Assembly (NCBI GenBank): GCA_017860375.1
Contig: JAGDMB010000186.1
Location: 1 to 5,687 of the forward strand
DNA length: 5,687 nt
From: Bacteroidota bacterium
GTDB lineage: Bacteria; Bacteroidota; Bacteroidia; Bacteroidales; UBA10428
Direction: 5' to 3'
Shown here: piece after piece, positions 1-5,687 of the stretch
How positions within the stretch are numbered: the first letter of the stretch is position 1
Layout: each line of letters starts with the position of its first letter
Position numbers and translations under genes: made by a program
The notes under the pieces: generated by a model
Database searches by the model: none
What the model was told of the DNA's origin: nothing
What the model saw: the letters and a program-made list of their open reading frames with translations, nothing else

Positions 1-1933
1 CAGGAATATTTGATTCATGGGTTGAAGGAATAAAATGAATCTTCTCACGGAAGTTGGTAATCCGTGCCATTTCAGTCAGGTAGTAATAGGTTACCGAATC
101 TTCAATGATGATGTTGTTTTTTTGCTGAATGAGCTGCTGATCGTAAAGCTTTGCGCCCATCAGTGAATAAATGGGTGTAAGCGTATCGGTAGATGCTTCG
201 TGAAGGGAGTTGGCATCAATAATTACCGTTTCGCTGCGTTCATCATCTGCATTGACACGTTGTATGGCCAGTATCCGGTATAACTTTGACGAGTCTACCA
301 AATGAGGAGAATGGGTACAGTAAATGATCTGCATTTTATCCTTCAGGTCTTCGAATACTTTTAGGACATCTTCCTGCGCCCGGGCGTGCAGACTTAATCC
401 GGGTTCATCAATCAGCAAAACCCGGTTAACATGATTTTTCCTGGCCGTCGCCTTTAGCTCAAGATAAAAGGAAAGGAACCAGCGGACGCCACGGCTTCTT
501 TGTTTCGGATAAAGCCTCTCCGTCCTGTCCTTAATCCAGAATTCCAGGTAGGGTTTGCCGCTCTTTTCAGGTACAGTGAAATCGTAATGCTCAAGTTCAA
601 AATTAAGTCTGATTTTATTGTCCTTTCCAACATTCTGACTCCAGTAATCCTGAAAATCAATGGTAATGTCGCTGTTCAGGTTTTCAATTTTCTGCTTCAG
701 GATACGCTGATTTTTCTCGCGGAAAAATTCCGCATTTAACCCGGCTATTTTAAGAAAGTTCTGGGCGGCTTTGTATCCTTCAACGGTCCCGCTGTCATTC
801 AGAAGATCTTCAAGGTCAATTTTGTTTGGCAAAAGACTGCTGAAGTCTTCAAAAAACTCGAAGATGGGAATATTGGCAAACATGGCTTCTGCAATATCCT
901 CCAATGACAAATACCGTCTTTCGTTTTCAATTTCAATGGTTGCATCCACTTCGGCATCATGGTATCGGTTTCCATCCAGCACAAGCGATGCGATCTTTTT
1001 CTTCACCAGCAGCAATTCATGATTTTCCTTTGAGGTTTTCTGCATCTGATGGTACTCAGATCGTAACTGTTCAAGGCGTTGAGCGCTGTTGCGACGCTCT
1101 TTCTCATGGGAACACAAATCATAATAATGCTCCAGATCACGAAGCTGGATGTATTTCAGGGCAATCTGCTCATCCAGCTGCTTGGTCTGTTCGAATAATT
1201 CGGTATAGGTTTTGCAAACGCTGACCTTTTCGGATATCTCCTGCGTAAGCAGCTTTTTTGCATCAAAAACCTGAAGTTTATCGTTAAAATCCTTTTCTTT
1301 TTCCTCAAACAGAACTTTAATTTTTTCGAATTCCTGCTGGGCCATGATCTGCAAATCAGGTTTTTTACTTTTCTGAATGGCCTTCCTGGCGTCCTCAAGC
1401 TGCTGGGCAATTTCGGTCAGCATTTTACGGGATTCCTGCTTGGCCCTGTCGGCCAATTCCATTTCCCTGATCACCATGTTTGTAGCACTGTACAGATCGG
1501 TAATTGCCTTGCTTATCTTGGACTCTTCTTCTTTTTTCTGCTCTTCAGCCAGTTCGAAATACTTCAGGATGGAGGATTCGGAAATACTCAGTTTGTTTGA
1601 CCTGGAATCCACCCATTCAAGACAAAGGCTGAATTCCTTTTTATCGGCCAGTGACTTGCTCAATTCACCCGGAAGTTTATCGCGGCTGAGAAAATCGAGA
1701 AAACCTTCCTTCTCCATCTCAAACGTACATTCTATTGCAGGATAGGTCAGGTCGCTCCGAAGTACATCATCCGTTATTTTCCGCTCATAAAAATTCTTTA
1801 AAGCCTCAAGTACGGATGTTTTTCCTGATTCATTCTGACCAATGAGTGAGGTGATATTATCAAATGCGAGATGACACTTGCCTGTATCAATTATCGAACG
1901 GTAATTCCTGATACGAAACGCCCTTAATTTCAT
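1..1933 (-). CDS. OLD-like AAA/ABC ATPase with coiled coil and partial TOPRIM-like C-terminus (3' end outside window)
   Basis: A continuous frame of 644 codons runs from the ATG at 1933 to the window edge with no stop, so the C-terminus is missing. The N-terminus (MKLRAFRIRNYRSI) is typical of RecF/SMC/OLD-type ATPases. Walker A is GQNESGKTS at residues 32-40. Residues about 125-310 are rich in Glu, Lys and Gln and look like a long coiled coil. A signature-like RSRGVRWFLSF lies near 479-489, Walker B LLIDEP at 506-511 with Glu510 as the likely catalytic base, a D-loop at 513-520, and the switch histidine in CTHSPHL (His541). Residues 607-619 (NIIIEDSVTYYYL) sit where OLD proteins begin their TOPRIM nuclease domain. 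In the family, ATP-driven dimerisation is coupled to DNA cleavage, and some members (OLD, GajA) defend against phage. This protein would be cytoplasmic. The ATG is the only ATG, GTG or TTG after an in-frame TAG at 1981-1979. ATPase assignment is firm; nuclease activity and defence role are inference. Confidence 0.9.
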   Translation of the reverse strand, partial: MKLRAFRIRNYRSIIDTGKCHLAFDNITSLIGQNESGKTSVLEALKNFYERKITDDVLRSDLTYPAIECTFEMEKEGFLDFLSRDKLPGELSKSLADKKEFSLCLEWVDSRSNKLSISESSILKYFELAEEQKKEEESKISKAITDLYSATNMVIREMELADRAKQESRKMLTEIAQQLEDARKAIQKSKKPDLQIMAQQEFEKIKVLFEEKEKDFNDKLQVFDAKKLLTQEISEKVSVCKTYTELFEQTKQLDEQIALKYIQLRDLEHYYDLCSHEKERRNSAQRLEQLRSEYHQMQKTSKENHELLLVKKKIASLVLDGNRYHDAEVDATIEIENERRYLSLEDIAEAMFANIPIFEFFEDFSSLLPNKIDLEDLLNDSGTVEGYKAAQNFLKIAGLNAEFFREKNQRILKQKIENLNSDITIDFQDYWSQNVGKDNKIRLNFELEHYDFTVPEKSGKPYLEFWIKDRTERLYPKQRSRGVRWFLSFYLELKATARKNHVNRVLLIDEPGLSLHARAQEDVLKVFEDLKDKMQIIYCTHSPHLVDSSKLYRILAIQRVNADDERSETVIIDANSLHEASTDTLTPIYSLMGAKLYDQQLIQQKNNIIIEDSVTYYYLTEMARITNFREKIHFIPSTHESNIP

Positions 1934-1952
1934 TTTTTTGGTTTGAATGGTG
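1934..1952 (-). promoter_or_regulatory. 19-base gap with A-run leader before the ATPase start, no Shine-Dalgarno
   Basis: Read on the minus strand, the bases before the ATPase ATG are CACCATTCAAACCAAAAAA. There is no GGAGG-like sequence. Bacteroidota commonly start translation with A-rich leaders instead of Shine-Dalgarno pairing, which fits the A-run touching the ATG. The gap is too short for an independent terminator plus promoter, so the ATPase is probably co-transcribed with the phosphatase upstream, unless a promoter lies inside the phosphatase gene. Confidence 0.5.
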
Positions 1953-2756
1953 TTAATTGTTCCGATGATACCGCCAACCTAACACTAATACGTCATCAAG
2001 CTGCGGTAGGTTTCCTTTCCATGCATTAAAAGTTTCGATGAGCTTTTCTTTTTGTTTGTGTATAGGGAGGCTACTGATAGTAAGTATCAACGAACGGAAT
2101 GGCTGATACTTGAATTTTTTGCCTTTGGGACCGCCAAACTGATCCACAAAACCGTCCGTGAAAAAGTAAAGGATATCCCCTTCATCAAGTTCACAAAAGT
2201 GGTCGGTAAAGGATTTTTCTTCATCGGCAGCAATCCCTATGGGCATTGTGTCACCCTGCAGTTCAAGTATAGTATTCTTTTTAACAATATAAACCGGATT
2301 AAAAGCCCCGGAATAATTCATTTGGTTGGTTTCCGCGTTAATAATACCCAGGGCTATATCAATCCCATCCTTTTGTTCCTCTTCATTGCCGGTCTGCTGC
2401 ATGGCCTTCATGATCTTTTCCCGCATCTGATTGAGAATAGACGAGGCATTGGAATAATTTCCATACTGAACAATCTCGCTTAAGAAGGTCAGACCAAGAA
2501 TGCTCATAAACGCACCGGGAACTCCATGCCCTGTGCAGTCCGCCACAGCCACAACCAGCAGACTCTTTTTTTGTGCCAGGAAATAAAAGTCACCGCTGAC
2601 GATATCCCTGGGCATGAAGACAAGAAAATGCTCAGGCAATGACCTTTTCATATTGAGGGGCGAAGGGAGCAAAGCCCGCTGAATATAGCTCGCATATTTA
2701 AGACTTTCATCAATATTTCGGTGGTATGCACCGCGGGGTTTGTTTTCTGTATCCAT
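1953..2756 (-). CDS. SpoIIE/RsbU-family PP2C-like serine phosphatase, stand-alone
   Basis: The 267-residue product is almost entirely a SpoIIE-type phosphatase domain (PF07228 family). Visible motifs are an amphipathic lead-in (SLKYASYIQRALLP, 18-31), the metal site DIVSGDFYF (51-59, Asp56), VADCTGHGVPGAFMS (71-85, Asp73), DGIDIAL (130-136), GAFNP (150-154), MPIGI (171-175), FFTDGFVDQFGG (198-209) and the terminal DDVLVLGW (254-261, Asp254/Asp255). All key metal-binding acidic residues appear present, so it is predicted active. Family members dephosphorylate serine or threonine, often on STAS-domain anti-anti-sigma factors, releasing a sigma factor. There is no signal peptide or membrane segment, so it should be cytoplasmic. 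No sensor domain precedes the catalytic domain, unlike many relatives that carry TPR, PAS, GAF or HAMP modules. An in-frame TAA 27 bases before the ATG, with no start codon between, fixes the N-terminus. The substrate is unknown. Confidence 0.93.
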   Translation of the reverse strand: MDTENKPRGAYHRNIDESLKYASYIQRALLPSPLNMKRSLPEHFLVFMPRDIVSGDFYFLAQKKSLLVVAVADCTGHGVPGAFMSILGLTFLSEIVQYGNYSNASSILNQMREKIMKAMQQTGNEEEQKDGIDIALGIINAETNQMNYSGAFNPVYIVKKNTILELQGDTMPIGIAADEEKSFTDHFCELDEGDILYFFTDGFVDQFGGPKGKKFKYQPFRSLILTISSLPIHKQKEKLIETFNAWKGNLPQLDDVLVLGWRYHRNN

Positions 2757-2851
2757 GGAGGTGTGTAATTGTTCAAATGGTGCTTATTTGTTCATGCTGA
2801 TCCCTGTTTCTTCTATCCATAAAGTAACAGAACGGATATTACAGCGGAAAA
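2757..2851 (-). other. 95-base intergenic leader upstream of the phosphatase
   Basis: This gap separates the stop of the repeat/propeller gene from the phosphatase ATG. I see no stable hairpin with a U-run, hence no obvious terminator. On the minus strand the bases just before the ATG are ACACACCTCC, which is not a ribosome binding site. A minimal ORF, ATG AAC AAA TAA (2794-2783), lies upstream, and its TAA is the stop that closes the phosphatase frame. TTACTTTATGG at about 2827-2817 only loosely resembles the Bacteroidota -7 element (TAnnTTTG), with no clear -33 partner. Confidence 0.4.
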
Positions 2852-4825
2852 TTAAAAATCATTGCCGTTGATTTTTATTAACACTGCATTTTCGCTTTCA
2901 AACAGTAACCAAAGGTTTTGTTCCTTATCGATCAGGAAATCCATAATTCTATCCTGTGCAACTCCCTTTTCTTTGATGGATTCACCGGTCAGGCTATTAA
3001 TCCAAATGAATCCGTTTCCGGTATTTCCATACGTTACGGATACCAACAACCTATTGGATCCAACCTCCCTGATTTTTACAATGGAATTTACGGAGTCGGG
3101 CAATGCATATTGTTTATCCCATTTTTTCTTTCCATCCGCACCAAACCGGGTCATCAGTAAACTGTTGTTGTTCCGGATGCCGGCGATATAGATTTCGCCA
3201 TTTTTTGAAACCCATCCGTTCCGATACACGATTTCTTCCGGCGGTGCATATTCCCATTTAATATAACCCCTGCTATCCATCCTGGATATCCACCTACTGG
3301 TAACCGCAAGGACCGATTGATCCGGCATTATTCCAAGGTAATGGGTTTCACCGTAACCCGAATACGTTCTGTCCCAGAGTTTCCGGCCCAGTTCATTCAG
3401 CACCATGATACGGTAATGCCGTTGCAGGGAATCATCCGCCTGGTATCCCCCCAGCATAATACGGTTATTTTCATCGGTAACGAGCGAATGAAGGGTCCAT
3501 TTACCCAGTTTCTGGCTCCAGATGTTCCTCCCATCCGGGGCCTGTTTAAAGAGCCAAACTTCGCGCGAGGAAGTATCCGCGTCCGACCAGCTGTAACCTG
3601 CAACAACGATTTCGTTCTTCCGGTTCACAGAGCAAAACAATACCTGATCATCATAATCGCCGCCAGTCGTTTTGTTCCATACCATCTTTCCTTCCGGATC
3701 AAGACAGATCAACCAGACGTCGGTAAAAGAAGAATCGTTCTTTCGCGAGGTTATGGCCATGAAAAAACGCCCGTTTCCCAGGCTGTCAAGAGAACCGCTG
3801 GTCTCATTCTCATTTGCCAGATCAAAACTGCGGACCCAGTGAACACCTGAAGTAAAATTTGAAGAAGACTGATATAAATTTCCGAGATACAAGGATTTAA
3901 GATTGAAGATATCGATGTATTGTTGCCCTTCGGGATATTTTCTGATAAATTCATCATAGGCCTCAAGCGTCTTGATCGTCTTTGCATAATCGAAAAGTAA
4001 TTTTTTTTGCATCGCTTTGGCTTCGGCCACCTCAAAAGCATCTGGATACCTGTTGATAAACGCTTCATATCCCTGCAGGGTATTCAATGCTTTGGCCTGT
4101 CCGAATGCCAGCTCGTTCCGGCTTTTTACAGCCTGTGTAAACTCGGGTGCGTCGGGATATTCTTTCAAATATTGCTCAAAAGCTTCCACTGTATTTACCG
4201 AGCTGGCTTTTTCGAATGCAAGCCTGTTTCTGTATTGAATGGCTTTTTCAAGTTGTGCGGCATTTGGAAACCGCTCGATGAACTCGATATAGCCTTCAAG
4301 GGTATTCTGTTTCTCGTATTTTCTGAATTCCAGCTGGTTTCTGATATGGACAACATTGCCATAATAACGGAAGTCCGGGAATTTTTCAATGACTTCATAC
4401 GCCAATGCCAGATTGTTTTCTTCGCGTACGTATTTTATCAGGTGGGATTCAATAGTCGTGACCGCATACTCAATCTTCTTTTTGACAGGTCTGGAACTTG
4501 GTCTTATTTCAGTGTTCATGAAATACTCACCAACATATTCCAGGTCTTCCTGCATCATTTTTTCCATGTTGTTCTGAAGCAGAATACAATGCGACCAGCC
4601 CTGAACAAGATTATAAAAGGGGGATTGTTCATCCGAATAGACCAGTGCAAGGCCCAGGTTTACAGCAGGATTTTGTTTGTCCGTTAAAAACAATTCATCA
4701 AACACCGATTTGGCCTTCTCGTATTCCAGTTTCTCCAGCCATTTGAATCCTTTTTTTGCAATTTGAGAGAGGACAGGCAATGAAAGAAGCATTAACGATA
4801 GAATCAGAAATGTTATTCTTTTCAT
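2852..4825 (-). CDS. Secreted protein with five 37-residue helical repeats and a C-terminal beta-propeller-like region
   Basis: The 657-residue product begins with a signal peptide (MKRITFLILSLMLLSLPVLS, probable cleavage after residue 20), so it should be exported to the periplasm or outer membrane. No lipobox cysteine follows. Residues 25-135 look helical and TPR-like (GFKWLEKLEYEKAKSVFDEL). Residues 137-321 hold five tandem units of exactly 37 residues. Residues about 326-652 form a propeller-like region with a recurring xxxGxxxW turn at 376-383, 429-436, 477-484, 517-524 and 562-569, plus a weaker sixth near 610. Such TPR-like/propeller combinations serve as protein-binding scaffolds; no catalytic residues are evident. 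The gene lies 60 bases downstream of the SprB/OmpA gene and 95 bases upstream of the phosphatase. The ATG is fixed by an in-frame TGA 18 bases upstream with no alternative start between. I do not recognise a named orthologue; a role in envelope assembly or secretion with its neighbour is inference. Confidence 0.88.
   Translation of the reverse strand: MKRITFLILSLMLLSLPVLSQIAKKGFKWLEKLEYEKAKSVFDELFLTDKQNPAVNLGLALVYSDEQSPFYNLVQGWSHCILLQNNMEKMMQEDLEYVGEYFMNTEIRPSSRPVKKKIEYAVTTIESHLIKYVREENNLALAYEVIEKFPDFRYYGNVVHIRNQLEFRKYEKQNTLEGYIEFIERFPNAAQLEKAIQYRNRLAFEKASSVNTVEAFEQYLKEYPDAPEFTQAVKSRNELAFGQAKALNTLQGYEAFINRYPDAFEVAEAKAMQKKLLFDYAKTIKTLEAYDEFIRKYPEGQQYIDIFNLKSLYLGNLYQSSSNFTSGVHWVRSFDLANENETSGSLDSLGNGRFFMAITSRKNDSSFTDVWLICLDPEGKMVWNKTTGGDYDDQVLFCSVNRKNEIVVAGYSWSDADTSSREVWLFKQAPDGRNIWSQKLGKWTLHSLVTDENNRIMLGGYQADDSLQRHYRIMVLNELGRKLWDRTYSGYGETHYLGIMPDQSVLAVTSRWISRMDSRGYIKWEYAPPEEIVYRNGWVSKNGEIYIAGIRNNNSLLMTRFGADGKKKWDKQYALPDSVNSIVKIREVGSNRLLVSVTYGNTGNGFIWINSLTGESIKEKGVAQDRIMDFLIDKEQNLWLLFESENAVLIKINGNDF
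2870..3850 (-). repeat. Six diverged beta-propeller blade-like repeats
   Basis: Within the C-terminal half of the same protein, a turn of the form xxxGxxxW recurs: DPEGKMVW (376), APDGRNIW (429), NELGRKLW (477), DSRGYIKW (517), GADGKKKW (562) and a weaker NSLTGESI (610). Spacing is 40-53 residues. Each turn is followed by a strand pattern such as NEIVVAGYSW, NRIMLGGYQ, QSVLAVTSR, GEIYIAGIR or NRLLVSVTY. This matches the PQQ/WD40-like propellers common in secreted Bacteroidota proteins. Blade number, six or seven, cannot be settled by eye. Confidence 0.75.
3863..4417 (-). repeat. Five tandem 111-bp (37-residue) coding repeats
   Basis: The protein repeat starts at residues 137, 174, 211, 248 and 285, an exact 37-residue period. 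The core reads NNLALAYEVIEKFPDF, NTLEGYIEFIERFPNA, NTVEAFEQYLKEYPDA, NTLQGYEAFINRYPDA and KTLEAYDEFIRKYPEG. A second helix follows each core: RNQLEF, RNRLAF, RNELAF, then the diverged QKKLLF and KSLYLG. The two-helix layout and the Y/F-P turn resemble TPR-like solenoids, though 37 residues is longer than the usual 34. The outer copies are the most diverged and the middle three the most alike. The repeat is clear at protein level; the DNA copies have drifted and are not near-identical. Confidence 0.9.
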
Positions 4826-4885
4826 AATCTTACAATTGCATCATGTTAACCAGAGCCATGATTTATACCTCATACTTCCTGACCT
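4826..4885 (-). other. 60-base gap with a short inverted repeat
   Basis: This spacer separates the OmpA gene stop from the repeat/propeller gene ATG. It holds ATCATG (4840-4845) and CATGAT (4857-4862), a 6-base inverted repeat with an 11-base spacer, centred about 25 bases upstream of the ATG. It lacks a following U-run, so it is not a terminator. It could be an operator half-site pair or chance. No Shine-Dalgarno sequence precedes the ATG (TGCAATTGTAAGATT), as expected in Bacteroidota. Confidence 0.3.
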
Positions 4886-5687
4886 TCATTTTTTAACCAG
4901 CGTAAACTCCACCCTTCGGTTTTGAGATTTTCCGCCTTCCGTAAAATTGGATTCGATGGGCCTCGTTTCACCGTATCCTTCTGCCCTTATTCTTTCGGGA
5001 CTCACCCCTTTGCTGATAAGGTAATTAACTACGGATTTAGCCCTTCCCTCCGATAGTTTCTGGTTGTAGGCATCGGTGCCTTCACTGTCGGTATGGCCTG
5101 AAATTTCTATTAAAGCAATATTCTGGTCAATCATAAACAGGGCAACTTTGTCGAGCTCTGCGTAAGACGCGGGCAATAAGATTGTCTTGTCAAACTCAAA
5201 GAAAACGTTTTCCAGCACGATGGCGGATCCTTCTTCAATGTTATTCAGCTTGTCCTCCAATCCGCCCAGGCGGACCGGCGGTTCAATAAATTGTATGGTA
5301 TCCGATGACATACAGCTGAAAGCATCCATTGCCCGATAGATATATATACCGGCAGGCAGATTCCTTATTTCCTGACCGGTCATGCCGTTATTCCATGATA
5401 CGGAATAAGGTGGGGTCCCACCCATCAGGTTGACCCTGATGCGTCCGTCATTGATAATCTTTTCAACCAGACCCGTGGCGGGATCAAGCCCCCCGGTATA
5501 GACGGAATCAGCGATGCGTGATTCAAAATCGTGCATTACACAGGGACAATCCCTGCAGTTATTGAGAGGCGTAATTATTACATCATCAATATAATAATAG
5601 GCATAGGCTTTATTGCGCAAATTCACCACATTCTTGTCGGTGACCACATAATTGGTATTTTCATAGTTCCGGAAATTACCGATAATG
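4886..5687 (-). CDS. SprB-repeat/OmpA-family cell-envelope protein (5' end outside window)
   Basis: The frame is open to the right edge, so the N-terminus is missing; 266 residues are visible and the GTG at 5647 is internal, not a start. Visible residues 1-40 (IIGNF ... YAYYYIDDV) resemble the last strands of a jelly-roll, carbohydrate-binding-like module. A cysteine cluster CRDCPC follows (44-49). Residues about 82-135 match a SprB repeat (GGTPPYSVSWNNG ... IRNLPAGIY), a module of large gliding and T9SS-linked surface proteins. Residues 160-266 form an OmpA C-terminal domain: VFFEFDK, SGHTDSEG with the diaminopimelate-binding Asp200, LSEGRA with the partner Arg215, GYGETRP, and the terminal NRRVEF. 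This domain binds peptidoglycan non-covalently in the periplasm. The gene is followed after 60 bases by the secreted repeat/propeller protein, suggesting joint envelope function. The OmpA call is near certain and the SprB call strong; the jelly-roll is tentative. Confidence 0.93.
   Translation of the reverse strand, partial: IIGNFRNYENTNYVVTDKNVVNLRNKAYAYYYIDDVIITPLNNCRDCPCVMHDFESRIADSVYTGGLDPATGLVEKIINDGRIRVNLMGGTPPYSVSWNNGMTGQEIRNLPAGIYIYRAMDAFSCMSSDTIQFIEPPVRLGGLEDKLNNIEEGSAIVLENVFFEFDKTILLPASYAELDKVALFMIDQNIALIEISGHTDSEGTDAYNQKLSEGRAKSVVNYLISKGVSPERIRAEGYGETRPIESNFTEGGKSQNRRVEFTLVKK

Noticed and set aside
454..1410. Several short open frames on both strands inside the ATPase region
   Set aside because: They are in other frames from the single 644-codon open frame that carries all ATPase motifs, and their translations show no recognisable domain features.
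1200..1560. Rad50/SMC-type zinc hook in the ATPase coiled coil
   Set aside because: No CxxC occurs at the coiled-coil apex; only isolated cysteines are present, so a hook is not supported.
2806..2830. Possible Bacteroidota promoter (TTACTTTATGG) before the phosphatase gene
   Set aside because: The match to TAnnTTTG is partial and no TTTG-type -33 element is found at the right distance, so a promoter call is not supported.
4007..4687. A 226-codon plus-strand open frame opposite the repeat region
   Set aside because: It is antisense to the 37-residue repeats; its Phe/Cys/Leu-rich translation mirrors the repeated helices and has no independent motif or plausible start context.
5410..5425. GGTGGGGTCCCACC near-perfect inverted repeat
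   Set aside because: It is inside the SprB repeat coding sequence and is explained by codons for Gly-Gly-Thr-Pro-Pro, a conserved SprB motif; no flanking U-run or other regulatory context.
5645..5647. GTG as the start codon of the OmpA-family gene
   Set aside because: The frame stays open for 13 further codons to the window edge with sequence (IIGNFRNYENTNY) that continues the domain, and the protein needs an upstream signal peptide.

Overview
The window looks like chromosomal DNA from a member of the Bacteroidota. Three signs point that way: a SprB-type repeat joined to an OmpA peptidoglycan-binding domain, a SpoIIE-type phosphatase carrying the DQFGGPKGKKF sequence that I associate with this phylum, and start codons without Shine-Dalgarno sequences, one preceded by an A-run.

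All four protein genes lie on the minus strand, so transcription runs from right to left. In that order they are: (1) a 5'-truncated envelope protein with an end-of-jelly-roll-like segment, a SprB repeat and a C-terminal OmpA domain (4886-5687); (2) a secreted 657-residue protein with five 37-residue helical repeats followed by a six-unit beta-propeller-like region (2852-4825); (3) a stand-alone SpoIIE/RsbU-family PP2C-like serine phosphatase (1953-2756); and (4) a 3'-truncated OLD-like ABC ATPase with a long coiled-coil insertion and the start of a possible TOPRIM domain (1-1933). The ATPase frame is open from its ATG to the window edge. Gaps between genes are 60, 95 and 19 bases, with no convincing terminator in any of them, so one transcription unit is plausible, though internal promoters cannot be excluded.

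The first two proteins together hold the parts found in single-chain TPR/propeller/OmpA proteins of this phylum, such as PorE of the type IX secretion system. They plausibly act together at the cell envelope, one anchored to peptidoglycan and the other a secreted scaffold. The phosphatase would be a cytoplasmic signalling output, usually acting on a STAS-domain anti-anti-sigma protein, but no partner is visible here. The ATPase resembles overcoming-lysogenization-defect (OLD) nucleases, some of which act in phage defence. Its first TOPRIM motif looks altered, and the rest of that domain lies outside the window.

I see no tRNA, rRNA, CRISPR array, insertion sequence, attachment site or origin. 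There is no gene-free stretch longer than 95 bases. The most noteworthy items are the exactly periodic repeats, the split envelope architecture, the sensor-less phosphatase, and the ATPase with its altered TOPRIM motif.
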